Of a stretch of DNA of 64,000 nt, positions 48,764 through 58,335 are shown piece by piece (positions within the stretch are counted from its first letter, which is position 1; every line of letters begins with the position of its first letter). The notes under the pieces are model-generated. The model had not been told where the DNA came from. It did no database searches and saw nothing but the letters and a program-made list of their open reading frames with translations. This DNA is from Propionibacteriaceae bacterium (GTDB taxonomy: Bacteria > Actinomycetota > Actinomycetes > Propionibacteriales > Propionibacteriaceae). The position numbers and the translations under genes were made by a program. Location of the stretch: contig JAFKJK010000018.1 of assembly GCA_017306015.1 (NCBI GenBank), positions 62,001 to 126,000 of the forward strand, given 5' to 3'.

Positions 48764-49687
48764 ATGAAGCTGGGCATGTTCACGGCCTGCCTGCCGTCCT
48801 GGTCGCTGGAACGGATCGCCGACTACGCGTCCGGCCAGGGCTACCAGACCCTCGAGATCGCCTGCTGGCCGGGTGGGCCGGGGCGCGAGTTCGAGGCGTC
48901 CCACCTGCCGGTGGCGACCTGGACGGACGCCGACGCGGACGCCACCCGGGCGTTGTTCGAGCGCACCGGGCTGGAGATCTCGTCGCTGGCCTACTACGAG
49001 AACAACCTGATCGGCGACCTCGGCCGGCGCGAGGAGATCCGCGGTCACGTGAAGCGGTGCGTCGACGCCGCGCAGTCGCTCGGCGTGCCGTACGTGGGCA
49101 CGTTCCTCGGCCGGGACGTGACCAAGTCGGTGGTCGAGAACATGGCCGAGGCCGAGCGGATCTTCCCGGAGCTGGTCGACTATGCCGGCGAGCGGGGCGT
49201 GAAGATCATCGTCGAGAACTGCGTGATGGAGGGCTGGCACCCGGACGGCTACCCCGGCAACATCGCCTACTCCCCGGAGCTGTGGGAGTGGATGACGACC
49301 AGGCTCGGGCTCTACCTGAACTGGGACCCGTCCCACCTCACCTGGATCGGGATCGACCCGGTGGCCACGATCCTGCCGTTCGCGAAGTACATCGTCCACG
49401 CCCAGGCCAAGGACGTCGAGGTGTTCGCCGAGGCGCGGAACCAGTACGGCTTCTACGGGGTGGTCGACAAGGGCGACAACGCCTGGAAGACCGGCTGGTG
49501 GCGCTACCGGGTGCCCGGACGCGGCGACGTCGACTGGGCCAAGGTCGTCGACCGGCTCTACGAGGCCGGCTTCACCGGTGCCCTGTCGGTCGAGCACGAG
49601 GACCCGCTGTGGGGCGGCACGCCGGAGAAGGTCGTCGAGGGCCTGCGGATCGCGTACTCCACGCTGCGTCCGCTGATCGGGGCGTAG
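48764..49687 (+). CDS. Sugar phosphate isomerase/epimerase-like TIM barrel (2)
   Basis: The 307-aa TIM barrel has metal/substrate residues in IIVENCVMEGWH (about 147-158), LNWDPSHLTW (about 187-196), IVHAQAKDVEVF (about 211-222) and SVEHEDPLWGG (about 284-294). GGAAGAGG precedes the ATG by about 7 bp. It shares GRGDVDW and the DPSH block with the barrel at 49951-50952, so those two are close paralogues. Probably the last gene of the forward operon. Confidence 0.9.
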   Translation: MKLGMFTACLPSWSLERIADYASGQGYQTLEIACWPGGPGREFEASHLPVATWTDADADATRALFERTGLEISSLAYYENNLIGDLGRREEIRGHVKRCVDAAQSLGVPYVGTFLGRDVTKSVVENMAEAERIFPELVDYAGERGVKIIVENCVMEGWHPDGYPGNIAYSPELWEWMTTRLGLYLNWDPSHLTWIGIDPVATILPFAKYIVHAQAKDVEVFAEARNQYGFYGVVDKGDNAWKTGWWRYRVPGRGDVDWAKVVDRLYEAGFTGALSVEHEDPLWGGTPEKVVEGLRIAYSTLRPLIGA

Positions 49688-49950
49688 CCGACACATTCGC
49701 CCACACAGTGCGCCGAGCCTCCGAGACGGCGTCATCGGTGGTCTTCCAGTTCGCCTTGGACCGTCCGTCCTGCTGGGTGGACCTCCACTTCGAAACGCTC
49801 CCGAAAGCGACGTTCGCTCCCGAAACTTCGGGAGCGAACGTCGCTTTCGGGAGCGAACTCGGTGGTGCGGGCCCTACCGGGGTGGACGTGGCCACCCGGC
49901 CGGGTCCGCATGCGCGGACGACACCCAGGTCACGGCGTCGAGCGCCGTTG
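49688..49950. other. Intergenic gap containing the second family 3 hairpin
   Basis: About 260 bp between convergent genes. Apart from the hairpin at 49796-49855 nothing recognisable is present; the sequence before it (about 49690-49790) shows no open gene. Confidence 0.6.
49796..49855. repeat. Dispersed 60-bp hairpin, family 3, copy 2
   Basis: A perfect 29-bp inverted repeat (49796-49824 and 49827-49855) with AC as spacer. It shares the outer CTCCCGAAAG words with the copy at 33165-33224 while the inner part changes on both arms (GCGACGTTCGC against GGGACGTCTGC), preserving pairing. It lies between convergent genes. Confidence 0.95.
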
Positions 49951-50952
49951 TCAGTGGTTGGAGAAGGCGCTGTCGAAGGCGGCTGTTGGTGGGGTGAATA
50001 GGTTGTCGCGGACGAACTTCAGGGCTTGGGGTGCGCCGACCAGCCGGTCCATGCCGGCGTCTTCCCATTCGACGCTGATGGGTCCGTGGTAGTCGATGGT
50101 GTTGATGGTGCGGAAGATGGCTTCCCAGTCGACGTCGCCGCGTCCGGCTGAGACGAAGTCCCAGCCGCGGCGGGGGTCGCCCCAGGCGAGGTGGGAGCCG
50201 AGGGGGGCGTTGCGGCCGTTGAAGCGGCGTTTGGAGTCTTTGCAGTGGACGTGGTAGATCCGCTCGGCGAAGTCGACCAGGAAGCCGGGGGCGTCGAGTT
50301 GTTGCCAGTTCATGTGGGACGGGTCGAAGTTCAACCCGAACACTTCCCGGTTCCCGATCGCTGCCAGGGTGGCTTTGGTGGTCCAGTAGTCGTAGGCGAT
50401 CTCCGACGGATGCACCTCCAGGGCGAACTTGACCCCGTTCTCCTCGTAGACGTCCATGATCGGGTTGAACCGGTCGGCGAAGTCTTGGTAGCCGTCGGCG
50501 ATCATCCCGGCCGAGGCCGGTGGGAACATGGCGACGTACTTCCAGATCTTCGAGCCGGTGAACCCGGTCACGACCTTCGCGCCCAGCCGGGCGGCCGCGA
50601 CCGCGGTGGTCTTCAACTCCTCAGCCGCGCGTTGGCGGACCCCTTCGGGGTCCCCGTCGCCCCAGGTGCGGGCCGAGACGATGCCCTGATGCCGGGCATC
50701 GATCGGGTCGTCGCACACGCACTGGCCGGTCAGATGGTTACTGATCGCGTACACGGCCAGGCCGTACCGGTCCAAGGTGGCCTTCTTCGCGGCCAGGTAG
50801 TCGTCGTCCTCGGCGGCGGCCCACACATCCAGATGATCACCAGAGCAGGCGATCTCCAAACCATCGAAACCCCACTCGGCCGCATGCCGACACACCTGCT
50901 CGAACGGCATATCCGCCCACTGACCAGTGAACAACGTGACAAGACGAGACAT
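49951..50952 (-). CDS. Sugar phosphate isomerase/epimerase-like TIM barrel (3)
   Basis: The 333-aa barrel carries [14 protein letters not shown] (about 175-188), [12 protein letters not shown] (about 212-223), [12 protein letters not shown] (about 234-245) and [10 protein letters not shown] (about 305-314). The ATG at 50952 has GGAGG about 6 bp upstream. It closely parallels the barrel at 48764 (GRGDVDW, DPSH). It is convergent with it across the hairpin and diverges from the thioredoxin gene. The upstream part of the open frame (to 51255) crosses the thioredoxin gene and is not used. Confidence 0.9.
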   Translation of the reverse strand: MSRLVTLFTGQWADMPFEQVCRHAAEWGFDGLEIACSGDHLDVWAAAEDDDYLAAKKATLDRYGLAVYAISNHLTGQCVCDDPIDARHQGIVSARTWGDGDPEGVRQRAAEELKTTAVAAARLGAKVVTGFTGSKIWKYVAMFPPASAGMIADGYQDFADRFNPIMDVYEENGVKFALEVHPSEIAYDYWTTKATLAAIGNREVFGLNFDPSHMNWQQLDAPGFLVDFAERIYHVHCKDSKRRFNGRNAPLGSHLAWGDPRRGWDFVSAGRGDVDWEAIFRTINTIDYHGPISVEWEDAGMDRLVGAPQALKFVRDNLFTPPTAAFDSAFSNH

Positions 50953-51083
50953 CTCCAACCTCCATTGGCGAGTGATCGGGGCCAGGACCGATTGTTCCCC
51001 CTCACCCACCCTCGCCGCACCCGCCGCCAACATGCAAGAGGGTCTGACAGGATTGGGCAGATAGCGGCCGTGTACTGGCGGTG

Positions 51084-51099
51084 ATACCCTCGGGGGTAT
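51084..51099 (+). promoter_or_regulatory. Putative CstR operator, site 1 (thioredoxin promoter)
   Basis: ATACCCTCGGGGGTAT is an imperfect 16-bp palindrome ending 15 bp before the thioredoxin ATG. It matches CsoR/CstR-type operators (T-A-C-C around a G/C-rich centre) and is almost identical to 53509-53524. Confidence 0.8.
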
Positions 51100-51114
51100 A
51101 TGGAAGGAGGCCGG

Positions 51115-51821
<707 letters not shown>

Positions 51822-51824
51822 CCG

Positions 51825-52013
51825 TCAGTGGGCCTTGTTGCCCTTGACCACCATCCGCATGATCCGCGCGTCGAACGCGATGAACTTGCCGAACTGGGTC
51901 AGCAGACTCTGTCGCCCGTTCAGGGTCTGCTTCGTCGGCAGCGGAGCCCCCGACAGGTCGACGACCGGGTCCGCGCCCGGGGACGGTTCGTGCATCTGCA
52001 GTTCGGGCATCAT
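51825..52013 (-). CDS. Small protein coupled to SQR
   Basis: The 62-aa open frame begins MMPELQMHEPS and ends MRMVVKGNKAH. Its ATG overlaps the SQR stop (TGATG at 52013), so translation is coupled. Contents: an acidic/proline front and a basic hydrophobic end (TQFGKFIAFDARIMRMVVKG), which could contact a membrane or the flavoprotein. It is not recognised as a known family. Converges with the repressor gene, 3 bp away. Confidence 0.65.
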   Translation of the reverse strand: MMPELQMHEPSPGADPVVDLSGAPLPTKQTLNGRQSLLTQFGKFIAFDARIMRMVVKGNKAH

Positions 52014-53470
52014 CACTCCGGGATCAGGAACCAGCCGGGCAGCGCCCGGGCCTTGTACAGGAACAGGTAGTGAAGCATCAGCTTCACCCAGTGGCCGTGG
52101 AGGCCGAGTTCGCCGCGGGTCTCGCGGAGGTCGCGGCCGGTGGGGTAGCGCTGGTGGTCCGGGACGACCGGGAGCATGGTCATCGCCGCAGCCGAGCCCC
52201 TGGTCAGCCCGGCACCGGCGGACGCGACGCAGGCGGCTCCCATCGTCGCCATGGACGCCTCGTGAGCCTTCGCGTCCGGGCCGTGTTTGATCCGGTCGGC
52301 GATCGTCATCGCGACGTGCTTTCCCATCACCCCGGACGGCATCCCGGTCCGCGGCGGGGACGGGGCGATCACCGTCCCGTTCGGAGTCTTCTGTGGCTTC
52401 GAGATCTGGTGCGGCGGGGCGAACGCGATCCCGACGGCCCAGAGGTTGTCGTAGCCCGGGGCGGCGTAGGTGCTCGGCCAGTCGGACGCCCGCCACTCCT
52501 CGTACGGCTTGACGGTGTAGTCGGCGTCCACCTTCATGAACCCGCTGGGGGCGAACAGGTCAGCGGTGATGTCGGTGCCGGACGCGTCGTAGGCCTTGAT
52601 CGGCTGCCCGCCGAACGGTGGCAGCAGCATCGCGAAGTCGTAGGCCAGCGTGTGCGTCGAGCCGTCCAGGATCTCGTACTCGATCGCGTCCGGCGTGACC
52701 CGGGAGACGTGCGCGCCCAGGATGGCTTCGACGCCACGCTCGCGGAACAGCGACCCCGTCCAGAGCTCGCTGGTGGTCTGGAAGCCACTCTGCTCGAACA
52801 CCATGCCGTCCACCCCGAAGTCGCCGAGGGCCGCTTCGTTCGACAGGTACACCACCCGGGCCAGGTCACGGACGCCGGCCTCGCGCAGCTCGTGGTCGAC
52901 GTTGAAGGTGTACTCGAAGGCCGCGCCCTCGCAGGTGCACGTCCCGTGGCCGGTGCCGATCACCAGCGTCTGTTTCCGGCCCTGCCTGAGCTCGGCGATG
53001 ACTGCGTCCAGCGCCGTGGCGGCCTGGGTGGCGTGGCCGGCGGTGCAGACCGAGACGGTGCGGCCGTCGTCGGGACCCAGCCCCTCGGTCGCCTCGAACC
53101 GGAGCCTCGGCCCGGTGGCGTTGATCAGGTAGTCGTAGCGCAGCCTCGCGGTGCGTCCGTGCTCGTCGGGGCCGGTGTACTCGACGTCGACCGCACCTCG
53201 GGGGTCGTCCGCGTCCCCCTGCGGCCAGATCGCGACGGCCTTCGCCTGGTGGAAGTCGATGCCCTTGCGTCGGTAGACGGGGGCGAGCGGGAAGACGACG
53301 TCGTCCGTCGTCATCCTGCCGACCCCGACCCAGATGTTGGACGGGATCCAGTTCCACTTCGAGTTCGGCGACACCACGGTCACCCGGTGCGTCCGGCCCA
53401 GCAGCCTCCGCAGGTGGAGCGCCGCGGTGTGCCCGGAGATCCCGGCACCGAGGACGACGATTTCGGCCAT
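52013..53470 (-). CDS. sqr: Sulfide:quinone oxidoreductase-like flavoprotein
   Basis: The 485-aa FAD enzyme starts EIVVLGAGISGHTAALHL (FAD Rossmann). Three cysteines match the SQR pattern: Cys142 in TVSVCTAGHA, Cys178/Cys180 in GTGHGTCTCEGAAFEY (two close cysteines where SQR usually has one), and Cys414 in GAACVASA. It is expected to oxidise sulfide to polysulfide and reduce membrane quinone; the C-terminal LHYLFLYKARALPGWF is an amphipathic membrane-binding helix. ATG at 53470 with GAAGGTGG upstream; a GTG 9 bp earlier is possible. Operator site 3 lies about 40 bp before it. Flavocytochrome-like alternatives are less likely. Confidence 0.88.
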   Translation of the reverse strand: MAEIVVLGAGISGHTAALHLRRLLGRTHRVTVVSPNSKWNWIPSNIWVGVGRMTTDDVVFPLAPVYRRKGIDFHQAKAVAIWPQGDADDPRGAVDVEYTGPDEHGRTARLRYDYLINATGPRLRFEATEGLGPDDGRTVSVCTAGHATQAATALDAVIAELRQGRKQTLVIGTGHGTCTCEGAAFEYTFNVDHELREAGVRDLARVVYLSNEAALGDFGVDGMVFEQSGFQTTSELWTGSLFRERGVEAILGAHVSRVTPDAIEYEILDGSTHTLAYDFAMLLPPFGGQPIKAYDASGTDITADLFAPSGFMKVDADYTVKPYEEWRASDWPSTYAAPGYDNLWAVGIAFAPPHQISKPQKTPNGTVIAPSPPRTGMPSGVMGKHVAMTIADRIKHGPDAKAHEASMATMGAACVASAGAGLTRGSAAAMTMLPVVPDHQRYPTGRDLRETRGELGLHGHWVKLMLHYLFLYKARALPGWFLIPE

Positions 53471-53508
53471 TGCGACCACCTTCCGCCAGCCACCGACGGC
53501 CGACGTTC

Positions 53509-53524
53509 ATACCCTAGGGGGTAT
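53509..53524 (-). promoter_or_regulatory. Putative CstR operator, site 3 (SQR promoter)
   Basis: ATACCCTAGGGGGTAT is an imperfect palindrome differing from site 1 at one base (A for C in the centre). It lies 39 bp before the SQR ATG, a position fit for repression. Confidence 0.8.
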
Positions 53525-53586
53525 CAGGCCGATTGACCATCATGTCGTTACGAATTCCGTCGCTACGACCTCCGCCGAGTCCCTCG

Positions 53587-53660
53587 TGAACCGAAGTACC
53601 TGTCCCCGATGGTTCACTCGTGAACCGAAGTACCTGTCCCCGATGGTTCACGATGGTTCA
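53587..53660 (-). repeat. REP-like element, family 1, two copies plus a fragment
   Basis: Reverse-strand copies at 53587-53616 and 53621-53650 (read on the plus strand as TGAACCGAAG, TACCTGTCCCCG, ATGGTTCA) are followed by a 10-bp fragment CGATGGTTCA (53651-53660). They lie just past the stop of the SixA-like gene, in the 3' region again. Confidence 0.95.
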
Positions 53661-53672
53661 CGGCGGGGCGAC

Positions 53673-54176
53673 TCAGTCCGGGACGCGGGTCAGGAAGACC
53701 CGCGCCAGCGCGAGTTCCGACCAGGAGCCGGTGAACTCCAGTCCGGCCAGCGTCGCCGGCGGGTACATCGGACGCAGCCGCGCCAGCGCGTCCGCGTCCG
53801 AGTCGGGGCCGGCCAGGCTGGTCACGAGGGACGGGATCCCCGGCGCGTGCGCCACCACGAGCACCGAGCCGACGGCCTCGTTGACCTGCGCCAGCTCCGC
53901 GAGGATCTGCCTCGCCCCGGCGTTGTACAGCGCCGGCAGGTGGTGGACCGGCGCAGCCAGCCCGAGGAGTTGAGCGGTCTGTCGTGCCCGGACGGCGACC
54001 GAGCACAGCACCAGCCCGATTCCGGCGTCGGCGAGCACCTCACCGAGCGCGCGCGCCTGGGACCGTCCGTTCCTGGTGAGCTCGCGGCCGGCGTCGCGCC
54101 AGTCCGCGGAGATGTTGCCCGACTCGGCGTGCCGCAGCAGGTACAGCCGGTGACCGCCGGGCTCGGGACTCGACAT
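53673..54176 (-). CDS. SixA-like histidine phosphatase
   Basis: The 167-aa phosphatase has the catalytic RHAES motif (LYLLRHAESG, about 11-20) and GRSQARALG. The second conserved His is in VVAHAPGIPS (about 110). SixA removes phosphate from phosphohistidine of signalling proteins; other members act on sugar phosphates. The ATG at 54176 lies 10 bp from the ppa stop on the same strand, so the two may share a transcript. Substrate inferred from subfamily only. Confidence 0.85.
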   Translation of the reverse strand: MSSPEPGGHRLYLLRHAESGNISADWRDAGRELTRNGRSQARALGEVLADAGIGLVLCSVAVRARQTAQLLGLAAPVHHLPALYNAGARQILAELAQVNEAVGSVLVVAHAPGIPSLVTSLAGPDSDADALARLRPMYPPATLAGLEFTGSWSELALARVFLTRVPD

Positions 54177-54186
54177 CGGGAAGCCG

Positions 54187-54738
54187 CTACGAGCGGGTGA
54201 ACTCGTTCTCGTACGAGGTGCCGCGGGCCCGCTCCCAGCTTGCCTGGATCTCCATCTCGGCCTCCGCGTGGCCCACCCAAACCGCGCCCTCGACCGACTT
54301 GCCCGGCTCCAGGTCCTTGTAGACGCTGAAGAAGTGCTCGATCTCCAGCAGGCTCAGGTTCGGCAGGTCGGTGAGCTCGCGCAGGTTGGTCTGGCGCTGG
54401 TCGGCCACCGGGATGCACAGCACCTTGTCGTCGGGCCCCATCTCGTCCCTCATCCGGAACATGCCGATCGCCCGGCACTCCACCAGTGCGCCCGGGAACG
54501 TCGGCTCGGTGATCAGCACCATTGCGTCCAGCGGGTCGCCGTCCTGGCCGAGGGTGCCCTCGATGAAGCCGTAGTCGTTCGGATACTGCGTCGAGGTGAA
54601 CAGCGTCCGGTCCAGCCGGATCCGGCCGGTGTGATGGTCCATCTCGTACTTGTTCTTGGTCCCCTTGGGGATCTCGATCGTGACGTCGAAGTGCAAGCTG
54701 GGCTGGATCGTCGGTCGGATGAACGCCTGCTGGGACAT
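54187..54738 (-). CDS. ppa: Inorganic pyrophosphatase
   Basis: The 183-aa soluble family I pyrophosphatase has [16 protein letters not shown] (about 20-35), the active-site run [18 protein letters not shown] (about 56-73, with the catalytic aspartates) and DDKVLCIPV, followed by [13 protein letters not shown]. The first 15 residues before HFDVTIEI are extra compared with the mycobacterial protein, whose start corresponds to the FDVTIEI block. Divergent from dacB with only 34 bp between starts, sharing a compact bidirectional promoter region. Confidence 0.96.
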   Translation of the reverse strand: MSQQAFIRPTIQPSLHFDVTIEIPKGTKNKYEMDHHTGRIRLDRTLFTSTQYPNDYGFIEGTLGQDGDPLDAMVLITEPTFPGALVECRAIGMFRMRDEMGPDDKVLCIPVADQRQTNLRELTDLPNLSLLEIEHFFSVYKDLEPGKSVEGAVWVGHAEAEMEIQASWERARGTSYENEFTRS

Positions 54739-54772
54739 GCTCTGCGCACCTCTCTGTCATGATGGACGGGTC

Positions 54773-56107
54773 ATGTCTGGCCTGAGCCTATCGCGTCGGT
54801 TCCTCGTGGCGGTGGCCGCCTCCGCGGCGTCCGCCCTGCTCGCGGGGTGCGCTATCGCGCCCTCGGTCGCCGCCCCGCCGGCCGCCGTCCGGGCCGGCGT
54901 GGACGTGCCCGCACCGTCGCCGAGCGTCGAGGTCACCCCCGCCCCGTTGCCGGTCCGCGAGACGCTGGAGGCGCTGCTGGCGAAGGTGTCGACGAAGAAG
55001 ATCGGCACCACCGGACTCGTCGTCACCACCACCGACGGGACGGTGCTGGCCGACCGAGGCGCCGACAAGCTGCTGACACCGGCCTCGACGATGAAGCTGT
55101 TCACCACCATGACCGCGGTCGCGACGCTGGGCGCCGACACCACGTTCTCCACCCGCGTCGTGGACGCGGGCAGCGGCCGGATCGTCGTCATCGGCGGTGG
55201 CGACCCGCTGCTCACGAACAAGGTCTCCAAATCGATCTACAAGGCGGCGTCGCTGCAGCAGCTGGCCAGGCAGACGGCAGCGGCCCTGAAGGCGTCCGGA
55301 CGGACGTCGGTCAGCCTCGGCTACGACGCGTCCCTGTTCTCCGGTCCGATGTGGAACTCGAAGTGGAAGTCCAAGTGGAAGCCGTACGAGGCCCGGATCG
55401 CGGCCCTGGAGATCGACTCCGGCAAGGTCGGCTGGCGAGCGGCGACGAACCCGCCGAAGACCGCGGCGTCCGCTTTCGCGAAGTGGCTGAAGAAGTACGG
55501 CGTCAAGGTCACCTCGGTGACCTCCGCCAAGGCGTCGGCCAACGCCGCCGAGGTGGCCCGGGTGACCTCCGTCCCGTTGTCGCAGATCGTCAAGCGCACC
55601 CTGAAGCTCAGCGACAACGTCGCCGCCGAGACGCTGTCCCGGCACGCCGCGATCGCCGCCGGCCGGCCCGGTAGCTTCGCCGGGGGCGTTGCCACCGCGA
55701 AGGCGTGGCTGGTCGCGCACGGCAACTGGGCCCCGGGCGCGAGGATCTATGACGCCAGCGGGCTGGCGCCGGCCGACAAGGTCACCGCCACCATGCTGGC
55801 CAAAGCCGTGGTGCTGGCGCTCGGCGACGCCACCTACGCTCCGGTGCTCGACGGACTGCCCATCGCCGGCAAGGACGGGACGCTGAAGCACCGCTTCGAC
55901 GACAAGTCGGAGAAGGCCGGGGTCGGCGTCGTCCGCGCCAAGACCGGAACGCTGAGCCGGCTCGCGTCGCTGGCCGGCTACGTCACCACCGCCAGCGGCC
56001 ACCGCCTGGTGTTCGCCGAACTGGCCAACGACGCGAACAGCTACTACACCGCCTACAACTGGCTCGACCGGGAGGCGGCCGTCCTCGCCGGCTGCGGCTG
56101 CAGCTGA
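54773..56107 (+). CDS. dacB: D-alanyl-D-alanine carboxypeptidase/endopeptidase (PBP4 type)
   Basis: The 444-aa lipoprotein-like enzyme has a signal ending in LLAGC (lipobox, Cys about 23) after basic LSRRF. Penicillin-binding motifs: SxxK in TPASTMKLF (Ser105), SxN in KLSDNVAAETL (about 281) and KTG in RAKTGTLSRL (about 390). It trims peptidoglycan stem peptides outside the membrane. Ends in a Cys-Gly-Cys tail (GCGCS). ATG at 54773. The ppa-dacB-DUF2342-tilS-hpt order matches mycobacteria. Confidence 0.93.
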   Translation: MSGLSLSRRFLVAVAASAASALLAGCAIAPSVAAPPAAVRAGVDVPAPSPSVEVTPAPLPVRETLEALLAKVSTKKIGTTGLVVTTTDGTVLADRGADKLLTPASTMKLFTTMTAVATLGADTTFSTRVVDAGSGRIVVIGGGDPLLTNKVSKSIYKAASLQQLARQTAAALKASGRTSVSLGYDASLFSGPMWNSKWKSKWKPYEARIAALEIDSGKVGWRAATNPPKTAASAFAKWLKKYGVKVTSVTSAKASANAAEVARVTSVPLSQIVKRTLKLSDNVAAETLSRHAAIAAGRPGSFAGGVATAKAWLVAHGNWAPGARIYDASGLAPADKVTATMLAKAVVLALGDATYAPVLDGLPIAGKDGTLKHRFDDKSEKAGVGVVRAKTGTLSRLASLAGYVTTASGHRLVFAELANDANSYYTAYNWLDREAAVLAGCGCS

Positions 56108-56163
56108 GCAGGGACGCCGGCCGCGCGCCGGAGCTGACAGCAAGGCTCCCTAAGCTGGAGCCC

Positions 56164-57132
56164 ATGGACCAACTCCCCGCTGTCGACTGGGACCTCGCCG
56201 CGCGCACCGGTGCTGGGCTGGTGCCGGCAGGACCCCGGCTCGATCCGTCCGACGTCGCCGCGGTGGTCGCGGAGCTGCGGACGGCCGCTGCCGCCGCGAC
56301 CGAGCACGTCCGCCGCGTGACCGAACTGGAGCAGCCGGCCGCCGCCGAGGTGCTCGTCGTCGACCGGACGGGCTGGCTGACGGCGATCAGCCAGTCCGCG
56401 CAGGCGCTGCTCGAGGGCGCTTCCGGGCCACCCGAGCGGGTCGACAACCCGTGGCGGGCCGCTCGTGCCAAGGCGCTGGGGGTCCAGGCGGGCGGGGTGT
56501 TCGCGATCCTCGCCACCCGGATCCTCGGCCAGTTCGACCCGTTCTACCGTCCGGAACGACTGCTGCTGGTCGCCCCCAACGTCGTCGCCGTCGAGACCCG
56601 GCTCGGCGTCCTGCCCCGGGACTTCCGGCTGTGGGTGTGCCTGCACGAGGAGACCCACCGATTCCAGTTCGGCACCGCCCCCTGGCTGCGCAGCCACCTG
56701 TTCGGACTGATCGGCGAACTGCTGGACGGTGACGAGCTGCAGTTCGGCTGGCCGGACGCCGACGGCCTGCGCAGCGTGTTCGGCTCGCCGGAGCAGCAGC
56801 AGGCGTTCGACCAGGTCAACGCCGTGATGGCCCTCCTGGAGGGGCACGCGGACGTGATGATGGACCGGGTCGGCACCTCGGTCGTGCCGACCTATCCGTC
56901 GATCCGGCGCGCGTTCAACGCCCGGCGGGACGCGGCGGGCGCCTTCGCGTTCGTCCAGAAGCTGCTCGGCATGGACCTGAAGATGGCGCAGTACCGCGAC
57001 GGCGCCGCCTTCTGCCGGGCGGTGATCGACGCTGCCGATGTCGCCACGCTGAATCGTGCCTTCTCGGCCCCGGGAATGTTGCCGACGGTCGATGAGTTGC
57101 GGGACCCGCAGCGCTGGCTCAGCCGGCTGTGA
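56164..57132 (+). CDS. DUF2342 zinc-dependent metalloprotease-like protein
   Basis: The 322-aa protein is of the coenzyme F420 biosynthesis-associated / zicin-like family. The metal-binding HEXXH is present as CLHEETHRFQF (about 160-170), with supporting acidic residues downstream (LLEGHADVMMDRVG, about 225-238). Proteolysis has not been widely demonstrated for this family. The neighbouring tilS start follows closely (13 bp), as in Rv3626c-Rv3625c. ATG with GGAG upstream. Confidence 0.9.
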   Translation: MDQLPAVDWDLAARTGAGLVPAGPRLDPSDVAAVVAELRTAAAAATEHVRRVTELEQPAAAEVLVVDRTGWLTAISQSAQALLEGASGPPERVDNPWRAARAKALGVQAGGVFAILATRILGQFDPFYRPERLLLVAPNVVAVETRLGVLPRDFRLWVCLHEETHRFQFGTAPWLRSHLFGLIGELLDGDELQFGWPDADGLRSVFGSPEQQQAFDQVNAVMALLEGHADVMMDRVGTSVVPTYPSIRRAFNARRDAAGAFAFVQKLLGMDLKMAQYRDGAAFCRAVIDAADVATLNRAFSAPGMLPTVDELRDPQRWLSRL

Positions 57133-57145
57133 GTTCCGGATTCTG

Positions 57146-58096
57146 ATGGCCCGCAGGGCGCTCGGCCCGGCCACCTTGACGGTGGTCCAGGCGGTCACCG
57201 CGGCCACGTCCGGGCCGATGCTGGTGGCCTGCTCGGGCGGATGCGACTCGCTCGCGCTGGCGGCCGGAGCCGCTGTGGTGGCGCGCCGACGGGGGACCGG
57301 CGTCCGCGCCGTCGTGGTCGACCATGGCCTGCAGGACGGCTCGGCCGAGGTGGCGTCCGGGGTGGTTGCGCAGCTGGACCGCCGGCTGGGGGTCGCGGCC
57401 GAGGTGGTCCGCGTCCAGGTCGCCGACGCCGGTGGCGGACCCGAGGCCGCCGCCCGGGAGGCCCGCTACGCGGCGCTCGCGAAGAGCGCCCGCGACGGCG
57501 AGGAGATCCTGCTCGGCCACACTCTCGACGACCAGGCCGAGACCGTGCTCCTCGGCCTCGCCCGGGGCTCCGGACTGCGTTCGCTGGCCGGGATGCCGGC
57601 GGTGCGGGGGGTGTTCGTCCGTCCGCTGCTCGGCGTGCGCCGGGACGTTGCAGCCGCCTGCTGCGCGGAGCTCGAGCTCGACACGTGGACCGACCCGCAC
57701 AACGCCGACGACCGGTTTACCCGCGTCCGGGTGCGGACGAAGGTGCTGCCCGTGCTGGAAGCCGAACTCGGTCCCGGCGTGGCCGAGGCGCTGGCCCGGA
57801 CGGCGGACCTCGCCCGTGCCGACGCCGACCTGCTGGACGAGCTGGCCGCAGCTCGGCTCGGGCCCGCCGAGGCGGACGGGCTGAGCTGCGCCGGGCTCAC
57901 CGACCTGCCCGCGGCGCTCCGCTCGCGGGTGCTGCGGGCCTGGCTGCTCGACCAGGGCGCGCGCGAGGTCAGCGCGTCCCGGCTGGCCGCCGTGGCCGAG
58001 CTCGTCACCGACTGGCACGGCCAGCGTTGGGTCGACGTCCCCGGCGTCCGGGTGCGCCGGACCGGCGACCAGCTCCGGGCCACCACCCGTCCGTGA
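57146..58096 (+). CDS. tilS: tRNA(Ile)-lysidine synthase
   Basis: The 316-aa PP-loop ATPase modifies C34 of tRNA-Ile(CAU) with lysine so that it reads AUA. PP-loop is CSGGCDSLALA (about 29-39), plus VVDHGLQDGSAEVA, LGHTLDDQAETVLLGLARGSG (about 122-142). Shorter than E. coli TilS, as usual in actinomycetes. The GCD in the loop replaces the common G-x-DS residue with Cys, acceptable in the family. Followed by a REP cluster and hpt. Confidence 0.93.
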   Translation: MARRALGPATLTVVQAVTAATSGPMLVACSGGCDSLALAAGAAVVARRRGTGVRAVVVDHGLQDGSAEVASGVVAQLDRRLGVAAEVVRVQVADAGGGPEAAAREARYAALAKSARDGEEILLGHTLDDQAETVLLGLARGSGLRSLAGMPAVRGVFVRPLLGVRRDVAAACCAELELDTWTDPHNADDRFTRVRVRTKVLPVLEAELGPGVAEALARTADLARADADLLDELAAARLGPAEADGLSCAGLTDLPAALRSRVLRAWLLDQGAREVSASRLAAVAELVTDWHGQRWVDVPGVRVRRTGDQLRATTRP

Positions 58097-58110
58097 CCAG
58101 CCGCGGCCGC

Positions 58111-58239
58111 TGAACCGCCGGGGACAGGTACTTCGGTTCACCCCTGGACGCCAGCCAACGGGCTGAACCGCCGGGGACAGGTACTTCGGTTCAGCTTTGA
58201 ACCGAAGGCTGAACCGAAGTACCTGTCCCCGATGGTTCA
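58111..58239. repeat. REP-like element, family 1, three copies and fragments
   Basis: Two forward copies (58111-58140, 58164-58193) and one reverse copy (58210-58239), with partial pieces at 58197-58207 and 58240-58250. The core here reads GCCGGGGACAGGTACTTC. The forward and reverse copies face each other and could form a larger hairpin. They lie between tilS and hpt. Confidence 0.95.
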
Positions 58240-58335
58240 GGTTGGTTCAGGACGGCTCGGCTCGGGGGCACGTCGTAGCGGTCCGGCGGACGCGCACCGT
58301 CCGGAGACGGGTGGGTGACAAGGTAGGTTAGCCGC

